DNA from: JAWSUT01 sp033549345
Lineage (GTDB): Bacteria; Bacillota; Dethiobacteria; Dethiobacterales; Dethiobacteraceae
Length of the DNA: 64,000 nt
Assembly (NCBI GenBank): GCA_033549345.1
Contig: JAWSUT010000005.1
Span: forward strand, 58,352-122,351
Reading direction: 5' to 3'
The notes under the pieces were generated by a model. It did not search any database and had not been told where the DNA came from. It saw nothing but the letters and a program-made list of their open reading frames with translations. The position numbers and the translations under genes were made by a program. This document shows, piece by piece, positions 8,784 through 17,524 of the stretch; position 1 is the stretch's first letter; each line of letters begins with the position of its first letter.

Positions 8784-9551
8784 ATGCTTCTCGCTGTGGA
8801 TGTGGGCAATACCAATATTGTGCTTGGAGTATACGAGCAAAATGAACTGAAAATATCCTGGCGGATTTCCACAAACCGATTGCAAACAGGTGATGAATAC
8901 GGAGTTATTCTTAAAAACCTTTTTTCCCAAACAGGGCTGGATGACAAGAAGCTTACCGGAATGATTGTATCTTCGGTTGTTCCGCCGCTCATGTTTTCTC
9001 TGGAAGAGATGGCAAAGCGCTATTTTAACCTGCAGCCGCTTTTTGTGGGGCCCGGTATGAAAACAGGACTGAATATAGCCATGGAAAATCCCAGGGAAGT
9101 CGGTGCGGACAGGATTGTAAATGCTGTGGCCGGAATAGAGCTCTACGGCGGCCCGCTGATTATTGTGGATTTTGGTACAGCCACAACCTTTGATGCCATT
9201 TCAGAGCGCGGTGACTATTTGGGCGGGGCGATTGCTCCCGGGATTAACAGTTCCACTGAAGCTCTGTTCCAGCGGGCAGCCAAGTTGCCAAGAGTGGAGC
9301 TTGTCAAGCCAAAGCGTGTCATTGGCCGTGATACCATCACAAGCATGCAGTCCGGGATTATTTACGGGTTTGTCGGACAGGTGGATGGAATCGTTAAGCG
9401 TATGCAGCGCGAATTTCCCAAAGAACCCAGGGTAATTGCCACAGGCGGACTGGCCTGGCTCATTTCCAGCGAGTCGGAGACGCTTCAGATTGTGAATCCC
9501 CTGTTAACGTTGGAAGGCTTGCGGATTATTTACGCCCGCAATAAAGTGTAA
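8784..9551 (+). CDS. coaX: Type III pantothenate kinase
   Basis: 255-residue acetate/sugar-kinase-fold enzyme that phosphorylates pantothenate in the first step of coenzyme A synthesis. It has the N-terminal phosphate loop DVGNTN (6-11), the GADRIVNAVAG pantothenate-site motif and the second nucleotide motif DFGTATTFD. This class is not feedback-inhibited by CoA. The start is ATG 8784 behind AAGGAGG. The birA-coaX pairing is common in Firmicutes. Confidence 0.97.
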   Translation: MLLAVDVGNTNIVLGVYEQNELKISWRISTNRLQTGDEYGVILKNLFSQTGLDDKKLTGMIVSSVVPPLMFSLEEMAKRYFNLQPLFVGPGMKTGLNIAMENPREVGADRIVNAVAGIELYGGPLIIVDFGTATTFDAISERGDYLGGAIAPGINSSTEALFQRAAKLPRVELVKPKRVIGRDTITSMQSGIIYGFVGQVDGIVKRMQREFPKEPRVIATGGLAWLISSESETLQIVNPLLTLEGLRIIYARNKV

Positions 9552-9628
9552 ATTTTTCCTGTCAAAAAGAGGATATAATGTTTTTTTGTAGAATTTGTTA
9601 TCAGGATAACGAGGAGGGGGTTAGCCGG

Positions 9629-9787
9629 ATGCCCTACAAGATTTGTACCTATTGCGGGAAAGCATCTTACTCGGCCGCAGAGTCACCGACGGTGAAATGG
9701 CTCTGCCCTTACTGTGACAAAGATATTTCCCACGTAGAGGGATTAACATCCTTACCGGAAAAAGATCAAGAAGATAAAAAAGAATAA
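9629..9787 (+). CDS. Small zinc-ribbon-like protein
   Basis: 52 residues with two knuckles, CTYC and CPYC, about 25 residues apart, consistent with a four-cysteine zinc site, and a charged tail. ATG 9629 follows GAGGAGGGGG (9611-9620) by eight bases; an in-frame ATG at 9578 would add two more cysteines but has no ribosome site. No specific function is recognised. It lies between coaX and the carboxypeptidase gene. Confidence 0.65.
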   Translation: MPYKICTYCGKASYSAAESPTVKWLCPYCDKDISHVEGLTSLPEKDQEDKKE

Positions 9788-9841
9788 AAAAAGGGATAGG
9801 GCCTACGGGTCCTATTTCCATGTTTAAACAGATTATATAGG

Positions 9842-11074
9842 ATGTGGCTACCAATGGATTTTTTTAAAAAAACAGGAGTTCTTGCGTTGCTTCTTTTTGT
9901 TCTCATTCTTTGCCGTGATGCAGACGCAGGTACACCTTTTATTCAGGCAGAATCAGCTGTCCTTATTAACGGCAGAACCGGTGAAGTACTTTGGGAAAAG
10001 GATGCACATCGTGTCCTGCATCCGGCCAGTACGACAAAAATACTCACCACAGTTCTGCTTCTAGAAAACGCTTTGCCCGATGAACTGGCGGTAACCAGCG
10101 CCAGAGCGGCAGCAACGCCGGGTTCTTCTCTCTATCTGAGTGAAGGTCAGCAGATTTCCGTTCTGGATATGCAGTATGCAATTATGCTGCAATCTGCCAA
10201 TGATGCTGCTGTGGTAGCAGCAGAACATTTGGCCGGCAGTGTAGATGCGTTTGCCGTGATGATGAATCAAAAAGCCAGGCAGGCGGGCGCAATAAATACT
10301 AATTTTACTAATCCTCATGGGTTGACGGAACCCGACCACCTTACTACTGCGTACGATTTGGCTATGATAGCACGTTATGCGATGACCAATCCCCGTTTCA
10401 GGGAGCTTGCAGTAACAACACGGCATACCATGCCCTGGCCGGGTGCAGAGAAAAGAACCATCTATAACAAAAACCCGATGCTTTCCGGCTATGAAGGAAT
10501 GACGGGAATCAAAGCCGGTTATACCGTGGAAGCGCGCCGGACTTTTGTGGGTGCCGCTCAAAGAGACGGAATGGAATTGATTGCCGTTGTGCTTGGCTCA
10601 GAAGGCACTACGGTTTGGGATGACACAGTTGCTCTTCTGGACCTTGGTTTTACCGGTTACTCATCCCTGCGACCTGTAGAGGAAGGAGAAATTCTGGGCA
10701 CGGTTCCCATTCGTTTCGGTGGACCTATCTTAGTGCGGGCCGCTGCGGACTTTGAGTTTACACGCCCTATCGGAGATGTGGATGTCTCAACGGAGGTGAG
10801 CCTGCAGCCCGGGCGGTCAGCGCCTGTTTCCGAAGGTGATGTATTGGGTGATATCATTATATATGCAGATGGTGAACAAGTAGGCGCGGTTGAGTTGCTG
10901 GCGGCCGAATCCGTGTCCCGTGCGGCCGTGGCAACAGGGCGTTTCTGGTTTTTTTCGGGCATCTTTGTCCTGGGGGGGCTCCGTTTTCGCAAAGTGATCA
11001 GGCGACGGAGAAAACGCAGGAAAATTATCCGCAGAAAAAAGGATTCCCGGTATTTGATAAGGAAAAGTAGATAG
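9842..11074 (+). CDS. D-alanyl-D-alanine carboxypeptidase (S11 family)
   Basis: 410-residue penicillin-binding protein that trims the terminal D-alanine from peptidoglycan stem peptides. A signal sequence (about 10-29) precedes the catalytic domain with SxxK as STTK (63-66), SAN (118-120) and the KTG-box equivalent KAG near residue 220 (GIKAGYT). A C-terminal beta domain is followed by a membrane segment (FWFFSGIFVLGG) and a strongly basic cytoplasmic tail, so the enzyme is anchored at its C-terminus. Family members of this type include DacB/DacF, which act in spore cortex formation; the subtype is not certain. ATG 9854 is an alternative start. Confidence 0.93.
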   Translation: MWLPMDFFKKTGVLALLLFVLILCRDADAGTPFIQAESAVLINGRTGEVLWEKDAHRVLHPASTTKILTTVLLLENALPDELAVTSARAAATPGSSLYLSEGQQISVLDMQYAIMLQSANDAAVVAAEHLAGSVDAFAVMMNQKARQAGAINTNFTNPHGLTEPDHLTTAYDLAMIARYAMTNPRFRELAVTTRHTMPWPGAEKRTIYNKNPMLSGYEGMTGIKAGYTVEARRTFVGAAQRDGMELIAVVLGSEGTTVWDDTVALLDLGFTGYSSLRPVEEGEILGTVPIRFGGPILVRAAADFEFTRPIGDVDVSTEVSLQPGRSAPVSEGDVLGDIIIYADGEQVGAVELLAAESVSRAAVATGRFWFFSGIFVLGGLRFRKVIRRRRKRRKIIRRKKDSRYLIRKSR

Positions 11075-11104
11075 CAGAGACTAAGAAATCGGGGAGGAAT
11101 ATCT

Positions 11105-11725
11105 ATGAAAATTTTGGCAATAAACGGCAGCCACAGAAAAGGCAAAAACACAGCGGAGATGCTAAAGACAGCACTCGCTGAGGCAGAAGCGCTGGGTGCT
11201 GAAACCGAACTGGTGGAACTGATGGATTATACAATTAAAGAATGTATCTCCTGCAACAAATGCCTCTCTAAGGCGGAGTGCAGTATTACCGATGATGACA
11301 TGAATGAATTATACCAAAAGCTTTTGGCTGCAGACGGCATTCTGATTGGCTCACCGGTTTATTTTTCCAATGTTACAGGAAGATTAAAGGATTTCATTGA
11401 CCGCAGCCGGCCGCTGCACATGGTTAAAAATGCGCTTGACGGAAAAGTGGGCGGTGCCGTAGTCCATGCCGGCCTGCGTAATGGCGGGCAGGAACTGGCT
11501 CTGGGAATTCTGCATACATTTTTGACAGGACACGGGATGATTATCGCTTCGGACCGGGGTCAAGAGGACCCCATTGTTAATACAGGCCCGATGGGCACCA
11601 TGTTTTCTTCTTACGAAGACGGAAAAATGCGTTTTGTCAGGGGCGTGACCCAGGATGAGGCAGCTCTTGTTTCCTGCCGCCGGCTGGGAAAAAACATGGT
11701 TTCCCTGCTAAAGAAAATGGCATAG
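11105..11725 (+). CDS. Iron-sulfur flavoprotein (NADPH-dependent FMN reductase fold)
   Basis: 206-residue flavodoxin-like protein starting with the FMN phosphate loop NGSHRKGKNT. The cysteine motif CISCNKCLSKAEC near residues 51-63 resembles the compact 4Fe-4S motif of Isf-type iron-sulfur flavoproteins of anaerobes, which pass electrons from ferredoxin or reduce oxygen or peroxide. The SPVYFSNVTGRLKDFIDR stretch is typical of the family. The start is ATG 11105 behind GGGGAGG. It precedes, but is not clearly part of, the antiporter operon. Confidence 0.85.
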   Translation: MKILAINGSHRKGKNTAEMLKTALAEAEALGAETELVELMDYTIKECISCNKCLSKAECSITDDDMNELYQKLLAADGILIGSPVYFSNVTGRLKDFIDRSRPLHMVKNALDGKVGGAVVHAGLRNGGQELALGILHTFLTGHGMIIASDRGQEDPIVNTGPMGTMFSSYEDGKMRFVRGVTQDEAALVSCRRLGKNMVSLLKKMA

Positions 11726-11819
11726 CGGTTATCTCGCACAAGTTATACAAATTAGAATACGGGACAAATGTCCTAATAAGAAAAAAGGGATTTTACCTGT
11801 CGGAAAGAATACAGTGTAG

Positions 11820-11918
11820 TAAGGGGGAGCAGCACAGAAGGGCATAAACCTGATTGCAACCCAATAACGCAGACATAAACTAAACTTCATGATCCAGGGT
11901 AGAATCAACTTCCCCTTA
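11820..11918 (+). promoter_or_regulatory. Riboswitch-like leader of the antiporter operon (candidate Na+ switch)
   Basis: A ~99-base leader whose two ends pair: TAAGGGGGAG (11820-11829) can form ten consecutive pairs (one G-U) with CTTCCCCTTA (11909-11918). The 3' strand is also the 5' arm of the terminator at 11907-11941, so the two structures exclude each other. If a ligand stabilises the closing helix, the terminator cannot form: an ON switch. The ~79-base body contains AGCAGCACAGAAGGG and AACCTGATTGCAACCC, which do not look random. Its place ahead of a Na+/H+ antiporter operon suggests a sodium-responsive (DUF1646-type) riboswitch; this identity is inference. Confidence 0.6.
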
Positions 11919-11952
11919 ATACAATGTATTAGGGGGAAGTTTTATTTTCTCC
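11907..11952 (+). terminator. Attenuator terminator before the mnh/mbh-like operon
   Basis: AACTTCCCCTTAATAC (11907-11922) pairs with GTATTAGGGGGAAGTT (11926-11941), 16 pairs with one G-U and a 3-base loop, followed by TTATTTT. It lies 45 bases upstream of the first structural gene. Confidence 0.85.
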
Positions 11953-11996
11953 GTGTTTGTGAATCAAATCACGCTAAGTAAGGGGGGTGGCCGGGT

Positions 11997-12332
11997 TTGG
12001 AAGATTCGATTTTACATGTTGTATCGCGCTTTATTGTTCCGGTGATGCAGGTTTATGGACTCTATATTATTTTTCATGGCCATGATTCACCCGGGGGAGG
12101 TTTTGCCGGGGGGATGGTCCTGGGGGTGGGGCTGGTCCTGTATTCCCTGATCTTCGGGCTAAATGAGGGTCAGAAGCGGGTTCCGTTTGATTTGGCGATG
12201 GTAGGCGGATTAATCTTGATCGTGACAATTTTGGCGGAACTCCTGGTCGGCAATGTATTCGAAATCGGCATTGGTTTAATTGTGGCCCTTGTTGCTTTGT
12301 CAATTTTCTCTACCCTAGTTGAGGAGCTGTAA
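11997..12332 (+). CDS. mnhB: Mrp/Mbh antiporter subunit B
   Basis: 111-residue membrane protein with the MrpB hallmark GLYIIFHGHDSPGGGFAGG near the N-terminus, then three further hydrophobic segments. In Mrp and Mbh complexes this subunit packs beside subunits C and G and helps form the sodium path. The start is TTG 11997 behind AAGGGGGGTGG. It is the first gene of a twelve-gene operon. Confidence 0.92.
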   Translation: MEDSILHVVSRFIVPVMQVYGLYIIFHGHDSPGGGFAGGMVLGVGLVLYSLIFGLNEGQKRVPFDLAMVGGLILIVTILAELLVGNVFEIGIGLIVALVALSIFSTLVEEL

Positions 12333-12335
12333 CGT

Positions 12336-12713
12336 ATGAATACGACCGCTAATATTTTACAGAATTATCCCTACTTTGTGTCTGTGGTTTTGTTTTGTAT
12401 CGGCATCTATGCTATTCTTTCCAGAACAAATCTGATGAAGAAGGTTATCGGCATCAATATTATGGGCAGCGCTATTTTTTTGCTGTTGATCTCTGCCGCA
12501 AATATCCGCGGCGGTACAGCACCCATTTCGCATGGACACGGCTTGCCGGAAGGAACTGTCTATGTAAACCCGCTTCCGGCCGCCCTCGTCCTGACAGGAA
12601 TTGTGGTTAGTCTGAGTATTACATCCTTTGCACTAAGTATTGTGGTTAAACTCAACGAATTCTACGGTACGATAGAATCCGATGAGATCCTTGAGATAAG
12701 GAGCCAGGATTAA
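12336..12713 (+). CDS. mnhC: Mrp/Mbh antiporter subunit C (NuoK-like)
   Basis: 125-residue protein with three membrane segments, homologous to complex I subunit NuoK; family features include NLMKKVIGINIMGSAIFLLL and ALVLTGIVVSLSITSFAL. It begins three bases after mnhB ends and stops one base before mnhD, so translation is probably coupled. Confidence 0.93.
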   Translation: MNTTANILQNYPYFVSVVLFCIGIYAILSRTNLMKKVIGINIMGSAIFLLLISAANIRGGTAPISHGHGLPEGTVYVNPLPAALVLTGIVVSLSITSFALSIVVKLNEFYGTIESDEILEIRSQD

Positions 12714-12714
12714 T

Positions 12715-14208
12715 ATGCTGACTTTCTTTGAAGCACATCCACCTGCACTGGTGGTTTTTGTCCTAATGGTAGCCTTTGCGATGCCCGGGGTCGCTCATTT
12801 CCGCCGCTCGCTTTGCGGCCCGTTTGCCTGCATCGCTATGGCTGCTGCCCTTACCGGCAGCATGCACTTTGCCCAACTTGCTCTTGATGGCAGAAGCATA
12901 TCATACGCCGCAGGGGGATGGGAGGCGCCCTGGGGGATTGAAGTATTAATTAATCCGTTTTCAGCGTTTATGCTCGTGGTTATTAGTTCTGTTTCCCTTT
13001 TAATCCTGCTGTACGGAACATCTTCCCTGGAGACAGAAGTACCGGAAAGAGGGATTGGCTGGTATTATACAATATTTATGCTGCTTGTTGCCTCCATGAT
13101 GGGAATGGCCATCACCAATGACCTTTTTAATATGTATGTGTTTATTGAAGTAACCGGAATTTCCGCCTGCGCCCTCGTTCTGGCAAAGGGCACCCGTCTT
13201 TCAACGGAGGCGGCATTTAAGTATTTGCTATTGGCCACGGTAGGTTCAGGATTTGTCCTGTTTGGTATCGCCCTGTTGTATCTGGTTACCGGAAATCTGA
13301 ACATCACCTTTGTTGCCAATGAATTTAGAACGGTGTATATGCAATACCCCTATCTGATCTGGACAATACTAAGCTTTTTTCTGGTCGGGTTTGGTATTAA
13401 GTCGGCACTCTTTCCTCTGCATGTCTGGCTTCCCGACGCTCATTCCTCCGCGCCCACTTCGTCCAGTGCTGTTCTTTCCGGGCTTGTGGTTAAAGCATAT
13501 ATAGTTGCTCTTATTAAGTTTTATTTCCTGGTCTTCGGGTTCGAGATGCTGGATCATATTTTTATCCGGCACATGATTTTACTTATGGCTTCTGCGGCAA
13601 TGATCGGCGGATCCATGTTTGCCTTTGTGCAGTTAAACCTGAAGCGCCGTCTGGCATATTCCAGTGTGGCACAGATTGGCTATATCTTCTTGGGTATCGG
13701 TCTTGGCAGCGTGGCAGGACTGACGGCAGGTATTTTGCATATCTTTAATCATGCGGTAATGAAAACCTGCCTGTTCCTTGCCGCCGGCGCAATTTACCGT
13801 CAGACAGGTGAAACCCAGGTTAACCACTTAAAGGGCCTTGCTTATCAGATGCCGCTTACTGTTGGGGCGTTTACAGTCGCAGCTCTTTCAATGATCGGTC
13901 TGCCCCTGTTTAATGGTTTTATTTCCAAATGGTATCTGGCAGTCGGCAGTATTCATGCCGGTATGCCCATGTTTGTGGGTTTAATCATTATTAGCGGCCT
14001 GTTAAACGCCAGCTATTTTCTGCCGATTGTCTGGCAGGCCTTTTTCGTCGAAAGTAATAACCAGCCCAGAACATTTGTCATGGATAAGATCCCCAAAACC
14101 ATGTCTGTTGCCCTGGTTGCTCTTGTGGCGATGATTGTATACTTTGGCATTTTCCCCGGGTTTCCCCTGTCTCTGGCAGAAAAAGCTGTCATCCTGTTCT
14201 TACCCTAA
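12715..14208 (+). CDS. mnhD: Mrp/Mbh antiporter subunit D (proton-pumping NuoN/M type)
   Basis: 497-residue polytopic protein of the complex I antiporter family, about 14 membrane helices. The conserved glutamate of the proton path lies in MYVFIEVTGISACALV (helix 5), and the lysines in VVKAYIVALIKF and LKRRLAYSSVAQIGYI are kept, as is the lysine in FNGFISKWYL. It is the first of five antiporter-type subunits in this operon and the one in the normal Mrp position. Confidence 0.93.
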   Translation: MLTFFEAHPPALVVFVLMVAFAMPGVAHFRRSLCGPFACIAMAAALTGSMHFAQLALDGRSISYAAGGWEAPWGIEVLINPFSAFMLVVISSVSLLILLYGTSSLETEVPERGIGWYYTIFMLLVASMMGMAITNDLFNMYVFIEVTGISACALVLAKGTRLSTEAAFKYLLLATVGSGFVLFGIALLYLVTGNLNITFVANEFRTVYMQYPYLIWTILSFFLVGFGIKSALFPLHVWLPDAHSSAPTSSSAVLSGLVVKAYIVALIKFYFLVFGFEMLDHIFIRHMILLMASAAMIGGSMFAFVQLNLKRRLAYSSVAQIGYIFLGIGLGSVAGLTAGILHIFNHAVMKTCLFLAAGAIYRQTGETQVNHLKGLAYQMPLTVGAFTVAALSMIGLPLFNGFISKWYLAVGSIHAGMPMFVGLIIISGLLNASYFLPIVWQAFFVESNNQPRTFVMDKIPKTMSVALVALVAMIVYFGIFPGFPLSLAEKAVILFLP

Positions 14209-14226
14209 AGGAGGTGAATCTTCTCC

Positions 14227-14742
14227 ATGTACTATATTAAGAAAATTCACGACGTTAAAGGGTTTTTACTAATTGCTATTATTTTGACGGGGTTTTGGTT
14301 TCTTATGTCTCCGAAGTTTGATCTGACAAACATTGTTCTCGGCGGCGGCTGTGCGGTGGGTATTACCTACTTTTGGAGCCAGGATCTTTTTCGGTCGGGC
14401 AAGCCCATGCGCTTCACACCTGTCCAGTTAGGTAAGCTGTTTATTTACCTCATTCATCTGGGCTACAACATTCTGCTGGCAAACATCGCTGTGGCTGTTA
14501 TTGTGCTTAGCAGAGAAATGCCAATTTCACCGGGTTTTATCCTGGTAAAGACAAAATTGCAAAAAGATCTGACCAAGGTGCTGTATGCTAACTCCATCAC
14601 GCTGACTCCGGGGACCATCACAATTAATCTGAATAATGACCGGCTGTTGGTGCATGCACTGACAAAGGACGCTGCACATGGCGTGCATGACTGGTATCTG
14701 CAGGACAGACTACGGGATATTGAGGTGAGCGGGAATGGTTGA
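14227..14742 (+). CDS. mnhE: Mrp/Mbh antiporter subunit E
   Basis: 171 residues; N-terminal membrane helices followed by a cytoplasmic domain with the MrpE signature SITLTPGTITINL and HDWYLQDRLRDIE. Its SD is AAAGGAGGTG. It overlaps the start of mnhF by eight bases, indicating coupled translation. Confidence 0.93.
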   Translation: MYYIKKIHDVKGFLLIAIILTGFWFLMSPKFDLTNIVLGGGCAVGITYFWSQDLFRSGKPMRFTPVQLGKLFIYLIHLGYNILLANIAVAVIVLSREMPISPGFILVKTKLQKDLTKVLYANSITLTPGTITINLNNDRLLVHALTKDAAHGVHDWYLQDRLRDIEVSGNG

Positions 14743-15001
14743 CCAGGTTTTAAAGTTTGTTTTTCTGGGATTAATTGTTTTGTCTTTTGTGTCTCTTTAC
14801 AGAGTTATTTTTGGCCCCCATGCATCAGACAGGATTGTGGGCACTAATGTGATTTTAACTAACGTTATTCTGGCTATTCTGATTCTGGCGCACTTATTCA
14901 GAAATTACACCTATATTGATGTGGCTTATGTATACGTGCTGAGTGCCTTTGTCGGAACAATCTGTGTCATGAAAAGCCTGGGGAAGGGGAAGTTGTCATG
15001 A
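14735..15001 (+). CDS. mnhF: Mrp/Mbh antiporter subunit F
   Basis: 88-residue protein with three membrane helices and the family motif GPHASDRIVGTNVI in the first loop. It overlaps mnhE and, by an ATGA overlap, mnhG. Confidence 0.93.
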   Translation: MVDQVLKFVFLGLIVLSFVSLYRVIFGPHASDRIVGTNVILTNVILAILILAHLFRNYTYIDVAYVYVLSAFVGTICVMKSLGKGKLS

Positions 15002-15372
15002 AGCTTGTCTTTGACCTCTTTGTCTGTTTTCTGCTTCTTGCCGGAATGTTCTTCCTGTTTGTCGGTGTGCTGGGGCTGGTTCGGCTGCCGGATCTTTATA
15101 CAAGGATGCATGCCACCTCAAAGTGTGATACGCTCGGTACCGGCCTGATTTTAGTGGCGCTGATGACGCAAATCGGGATGTATAACGAAGTAATTAAACT
15201 GATTTTGATTTGTGCTTTTATCTGGACAATCAACCCCCTTGTTACGCATGTAATCGGACACATTGCGTATCTTCGTGATGAAGACCATACTGCGGACACG
15301 TTTTTTATCGACTGCTATGAAGTTCCTTTCCCCGGCAAGAACATGGTCAGGAAGGAGGATGTTCGTGCCTGA
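14998..15372 (+). CDS. mnhG: Mrp/Mbh antiporter subunit G
   Basis: 124 residues with three membrane helices and the MrpG/PhaG signature RLPDLYTRMHATSKCDTLG. The ~30-residue C-terminal soluble tail (TFFIDCYEVPFPGKNM and beyond) is longer than in many homologues. It overlaps the next gene. Confidence 0.93.
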   Translation: MKLVFDLFVCFLLLAGMFFLFVGVLGLVRLPDLYTRMHATSKCDTLGTGLILVALMTQIGMYNEVIKLILICAFIWTINPLVTHVIGHIAYLRDEDHTADTFFIDCYEVPFPGKNMVRKEDVRA

Positions 15373-15604
15373 TTCCTTAGTTTTTCTGCTATTGTCCTTT
15401 CTAATCGTGGCAGCGCTTGCCACGGTGTTTATTCGCAGCCTGCTCTATGCGGTGATTATTTTCGGTGGATATTCCCTGGTGATGTCACTCCTCTGGCAGC
15501 ATTTTAATGCGCCGGACATTGCAATTACAGAAGCCGCTGTGGGTGTGGGAACCACGGTTCTGATGGTGGCGGTTGTCACCCGGGTAAGGGGGACGGATCA
15601 ATGA
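15365..15604 (+). CDS. MbhD-like subunit (DUF4040; equivalent of an MrpA C-terminal segment)
   Basis: 79 residues with three membrane helices; LYAVIIFGGYSLVMSLLWQ and APDIAITEAAVGVG mark the DUF4040/MbhD domain, which in Mrp antiporters is fused to the C-terminus of MrpA. GTG 15365 is preferred because AAGGAGG (15352-15358) lies six bases before it; ATG 15359 would touch the ribosome site. It overlaps mnhG by eight bases and the next gene by ATGA. Confidence 0.85.
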   Translation: MPDSLVFLLLSFLIVAALATVFIRSLLYAVIIFGGYSLVMSLLWQHFNAPDIAITEAAVGVGTTVLMVAVVTRVRGTDQ

Positions 15605-15921
15605 AAGCTTTGTTTAATGTTCTGATAGTTCTGCTGCTGGTTCTTGTGGGCTATATGCTGCTGATGACTGTCAGTGAGATTCCTCCCTACGGCGAAATGA
15701 ATACCCCGGCCAACAACTACGTTTCCGAACGTTATCTGGAGCACGGCGTTGAAGAAACAGGCGGTCACAACCTGGTGGCCAATATCGTTGTTTATTATCG
15801 CGGCTATGACACATTAGTTGAAATTACCGTACTATTCACAGCTGTAATCGGGATCTTTCTGGCGATCAAGCTTGATAAGCCTGTAAGCCATGACCATGAC
15901 TATCCACATCTTATGCAGTAG
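15601..15921 (+). CDS. MbhE-like subunit (second MrpA C-terminal segment)
   Basis: 106 residues with membrane helices at both ends and the diagnostic HNLVANIVVYYRGYDTLVEI and TVLFTAVIGIF segments found in MbhE and at the extreme C-terminus of MrpA. The separate DUF4040 and MbhE genes make this core closer to the Mbh arrangement than to a standard seven-gene Mrp. A 115-base gap follows before the extra antiporter genes. Confidence 0.85.
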   Translation: MKALFNVLIVLLLVLVGYMLLMTVSEIPPYGEMNTPANNYVSERYLEHGVEETGGHNLVANIVVYYRGYDTLVEITVLFTAVIGIFLAIKLDKPVSHDHDYPHLMQ

Positions 15922-16036
15922 CCGGTCATTACCAACACGCCTGAATTATTGTTCATGACGCTGCAAGTTCAGATTATTTATATCAATCCTTTCTAAACTG
16001 TAATTATCTTTCTATTCTCACTACAAAGGGAGGAGT

Positions 16037-17506
16037 ATGATGTTTATCTCACCTTTCTGGGCAATTATTGTGCCGATTGTGGGGGGAGGCCTGATTGCTC
16101 TCTGTAGAGAAGACCGGGATTCACTGCGCAATCTGATTGCAATTCTTACAACGGTAATTACCTTTTCTCTGGTTGTACCTGCATTGCCGCCAATCCTCCG
16201 CGGTGAAGTTTTTTCCTGGACAGCGGTTCATATTACGCATGGATTAAGCCTGTCCTTCACCGTGGAACCTTTGGGTATATTGTTTGCCGGACTTGCGTCA
16301 ATGCTTTGGATATTCTCCATTATCTATGCGACGGGTTATATGAGTCACGAAAGTCATCGTCGCCGCTTTTTTACTTTTTATATCTTAGCACTCAGTGCAA
16401 CTATGGGGGTTGCGTTTTCCGCCAATCTTTTTACACTTTACCTTTTTTATGAGTATCTGGCGCTGATTACCTACCCGCTTGTCATTCACAAACAGTCAAA
16501 AGAAGCATACGCTGCGGGAACGAAGTATATTATGTACTGTTTTGCCAGCGGCGCGCTTGTTTTTCTTTCCCTGTTCGCATTGAGCGGTGTTGCTGGAAGT
16601 TTGACTTTTTCTCCTGCCGGTATTCTGGCGCCTGCGCTTGAGGGGCACCGTCTGCTGCTGTTTATTATGTTTTTCATTTCTGTGGCAGGGTTTGGCGTAA
16701 AAGCTGCAATTATGCCTTTGCACTCGTGGTTGCCGTCTGCCATGGTAGCGCCGACACCGGTCAGTGCCCTTCTTCATGCAGTTGCCATTGTCAAAACCGG
16801 TGTTTTTGGCATTCTACGCGTAATGTTTTATCTCTACGGCGTTGAGACACTGCGGAACCTGAATGTGGCCAATATCCTGGCAGTCATAGTGGCGGCCACA
16901 ATTCTGATTGCCTCAATCCTGGCCATAAAGCAGCAGAAACTTAAATCAAGGCTTGCCTATTCAACAATCAGCCAACTTGGCTATATCACCCTGGGCGCAG
17001 CGATGCTCTCTCCGCTCGGCCTGACAGGAGGCGTCGCCCATATTGTTAATCATGCACTGCTGAAGATTGTGCTGTTTTTCTGTGCAGGGGCGATCATTAC
17101 GCAAACCGGTGCTACGCACCTAGAACAATTAAATGGTATCGGCAAACGAATGCCCTATACCATGCTTTGTTTTTCCCTGGCCAGTCTGGGACTGATTGGG
17201 GTGCTGCCGCTTGCGGGCTATGTCAGTAAATTTTATTTACTCAGCGGCAGCCTGCAAGCCGGAAAGCCCATTCTTGGGTTTGTCCTGCTGACCAGTGCCG
17301 TACTCAATTCAATCTATTACCTGCCTATTATGATCAGGGCGTTTTTTACCGAAGGATCATTTGAGCGGAGCAGGGGACTGGAGAGTCCGCCGAGTATGTT
17401 TGTTCCCACGGTTATTCTGATGGGTTTTGGCGTTGCCTTCGGCCTGTTTGCTCATCATACCACATTGCCGCTTGTGACCCGCATTGTCACAGCGATATTT
17501 CAATAG
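16037..17506 (+). CDS. Additional antiporter-type subunit 1 (MrpD/NuoM-like)
   Basis: 489-residue polytopic paralogue of MnhD. It keeps the helix-5 glutamate (FYEYLALITYPLVIHKQ), the helix-7/8 lysines (GVKAAIMPLHSWLP, AIVKTGVF), LKSRLAYSTISQLGY and the helix-12 lysine (YVSKFYLLSG), so it should conduct protons. Its SD is GGGAGGAG. It starts the second half of the operon, where three equally long paralogues lie head to tail. Confidence 0.9.
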   Translation: MMFISPFWAIIVPIVGGGLIALCREDRDSLRNLIAILTTVITFSLVVPALPPILRGEVFSWTAVHITHGLSLSFTVEPLGILFAGLASMLWIFSIIYATGYMSHESHRRRFFTFYILALSATMGVAFSANLFTLYLFYEYLALITYPLVIHKQSKEAYAAGTKYIMYCFASGALVFLSLFALSGVAGSLTFSPAGILAPALEGHRLLLFIMFFISVAGFGVKAAIMPLHSWLPSAMVAPTPVSALLHAVAIVKTGVFGILRVMFYLYGVETLRNLNVANILAVIVAATILIASILAIKQQKLKSRLAYSTISQLGYITLGAAMLSPLGLTGGVAHIVNHALLKIVLFFCAGAIITQTGATHLEQLNGIGKRMPYTMLCFSLASLGLIGVLPLAGYVSKFYLLSGSLQAGKPILGFVLLTSAVLNSIYYLPIMIRAFFTEGSFERSRGLESPPSMFVPTVILMGFGVAFGLFAHHTTLPLVTRIVTAIFQ

Positions 17507-17524
17507 AGAGAGGTGGGCTAAACG

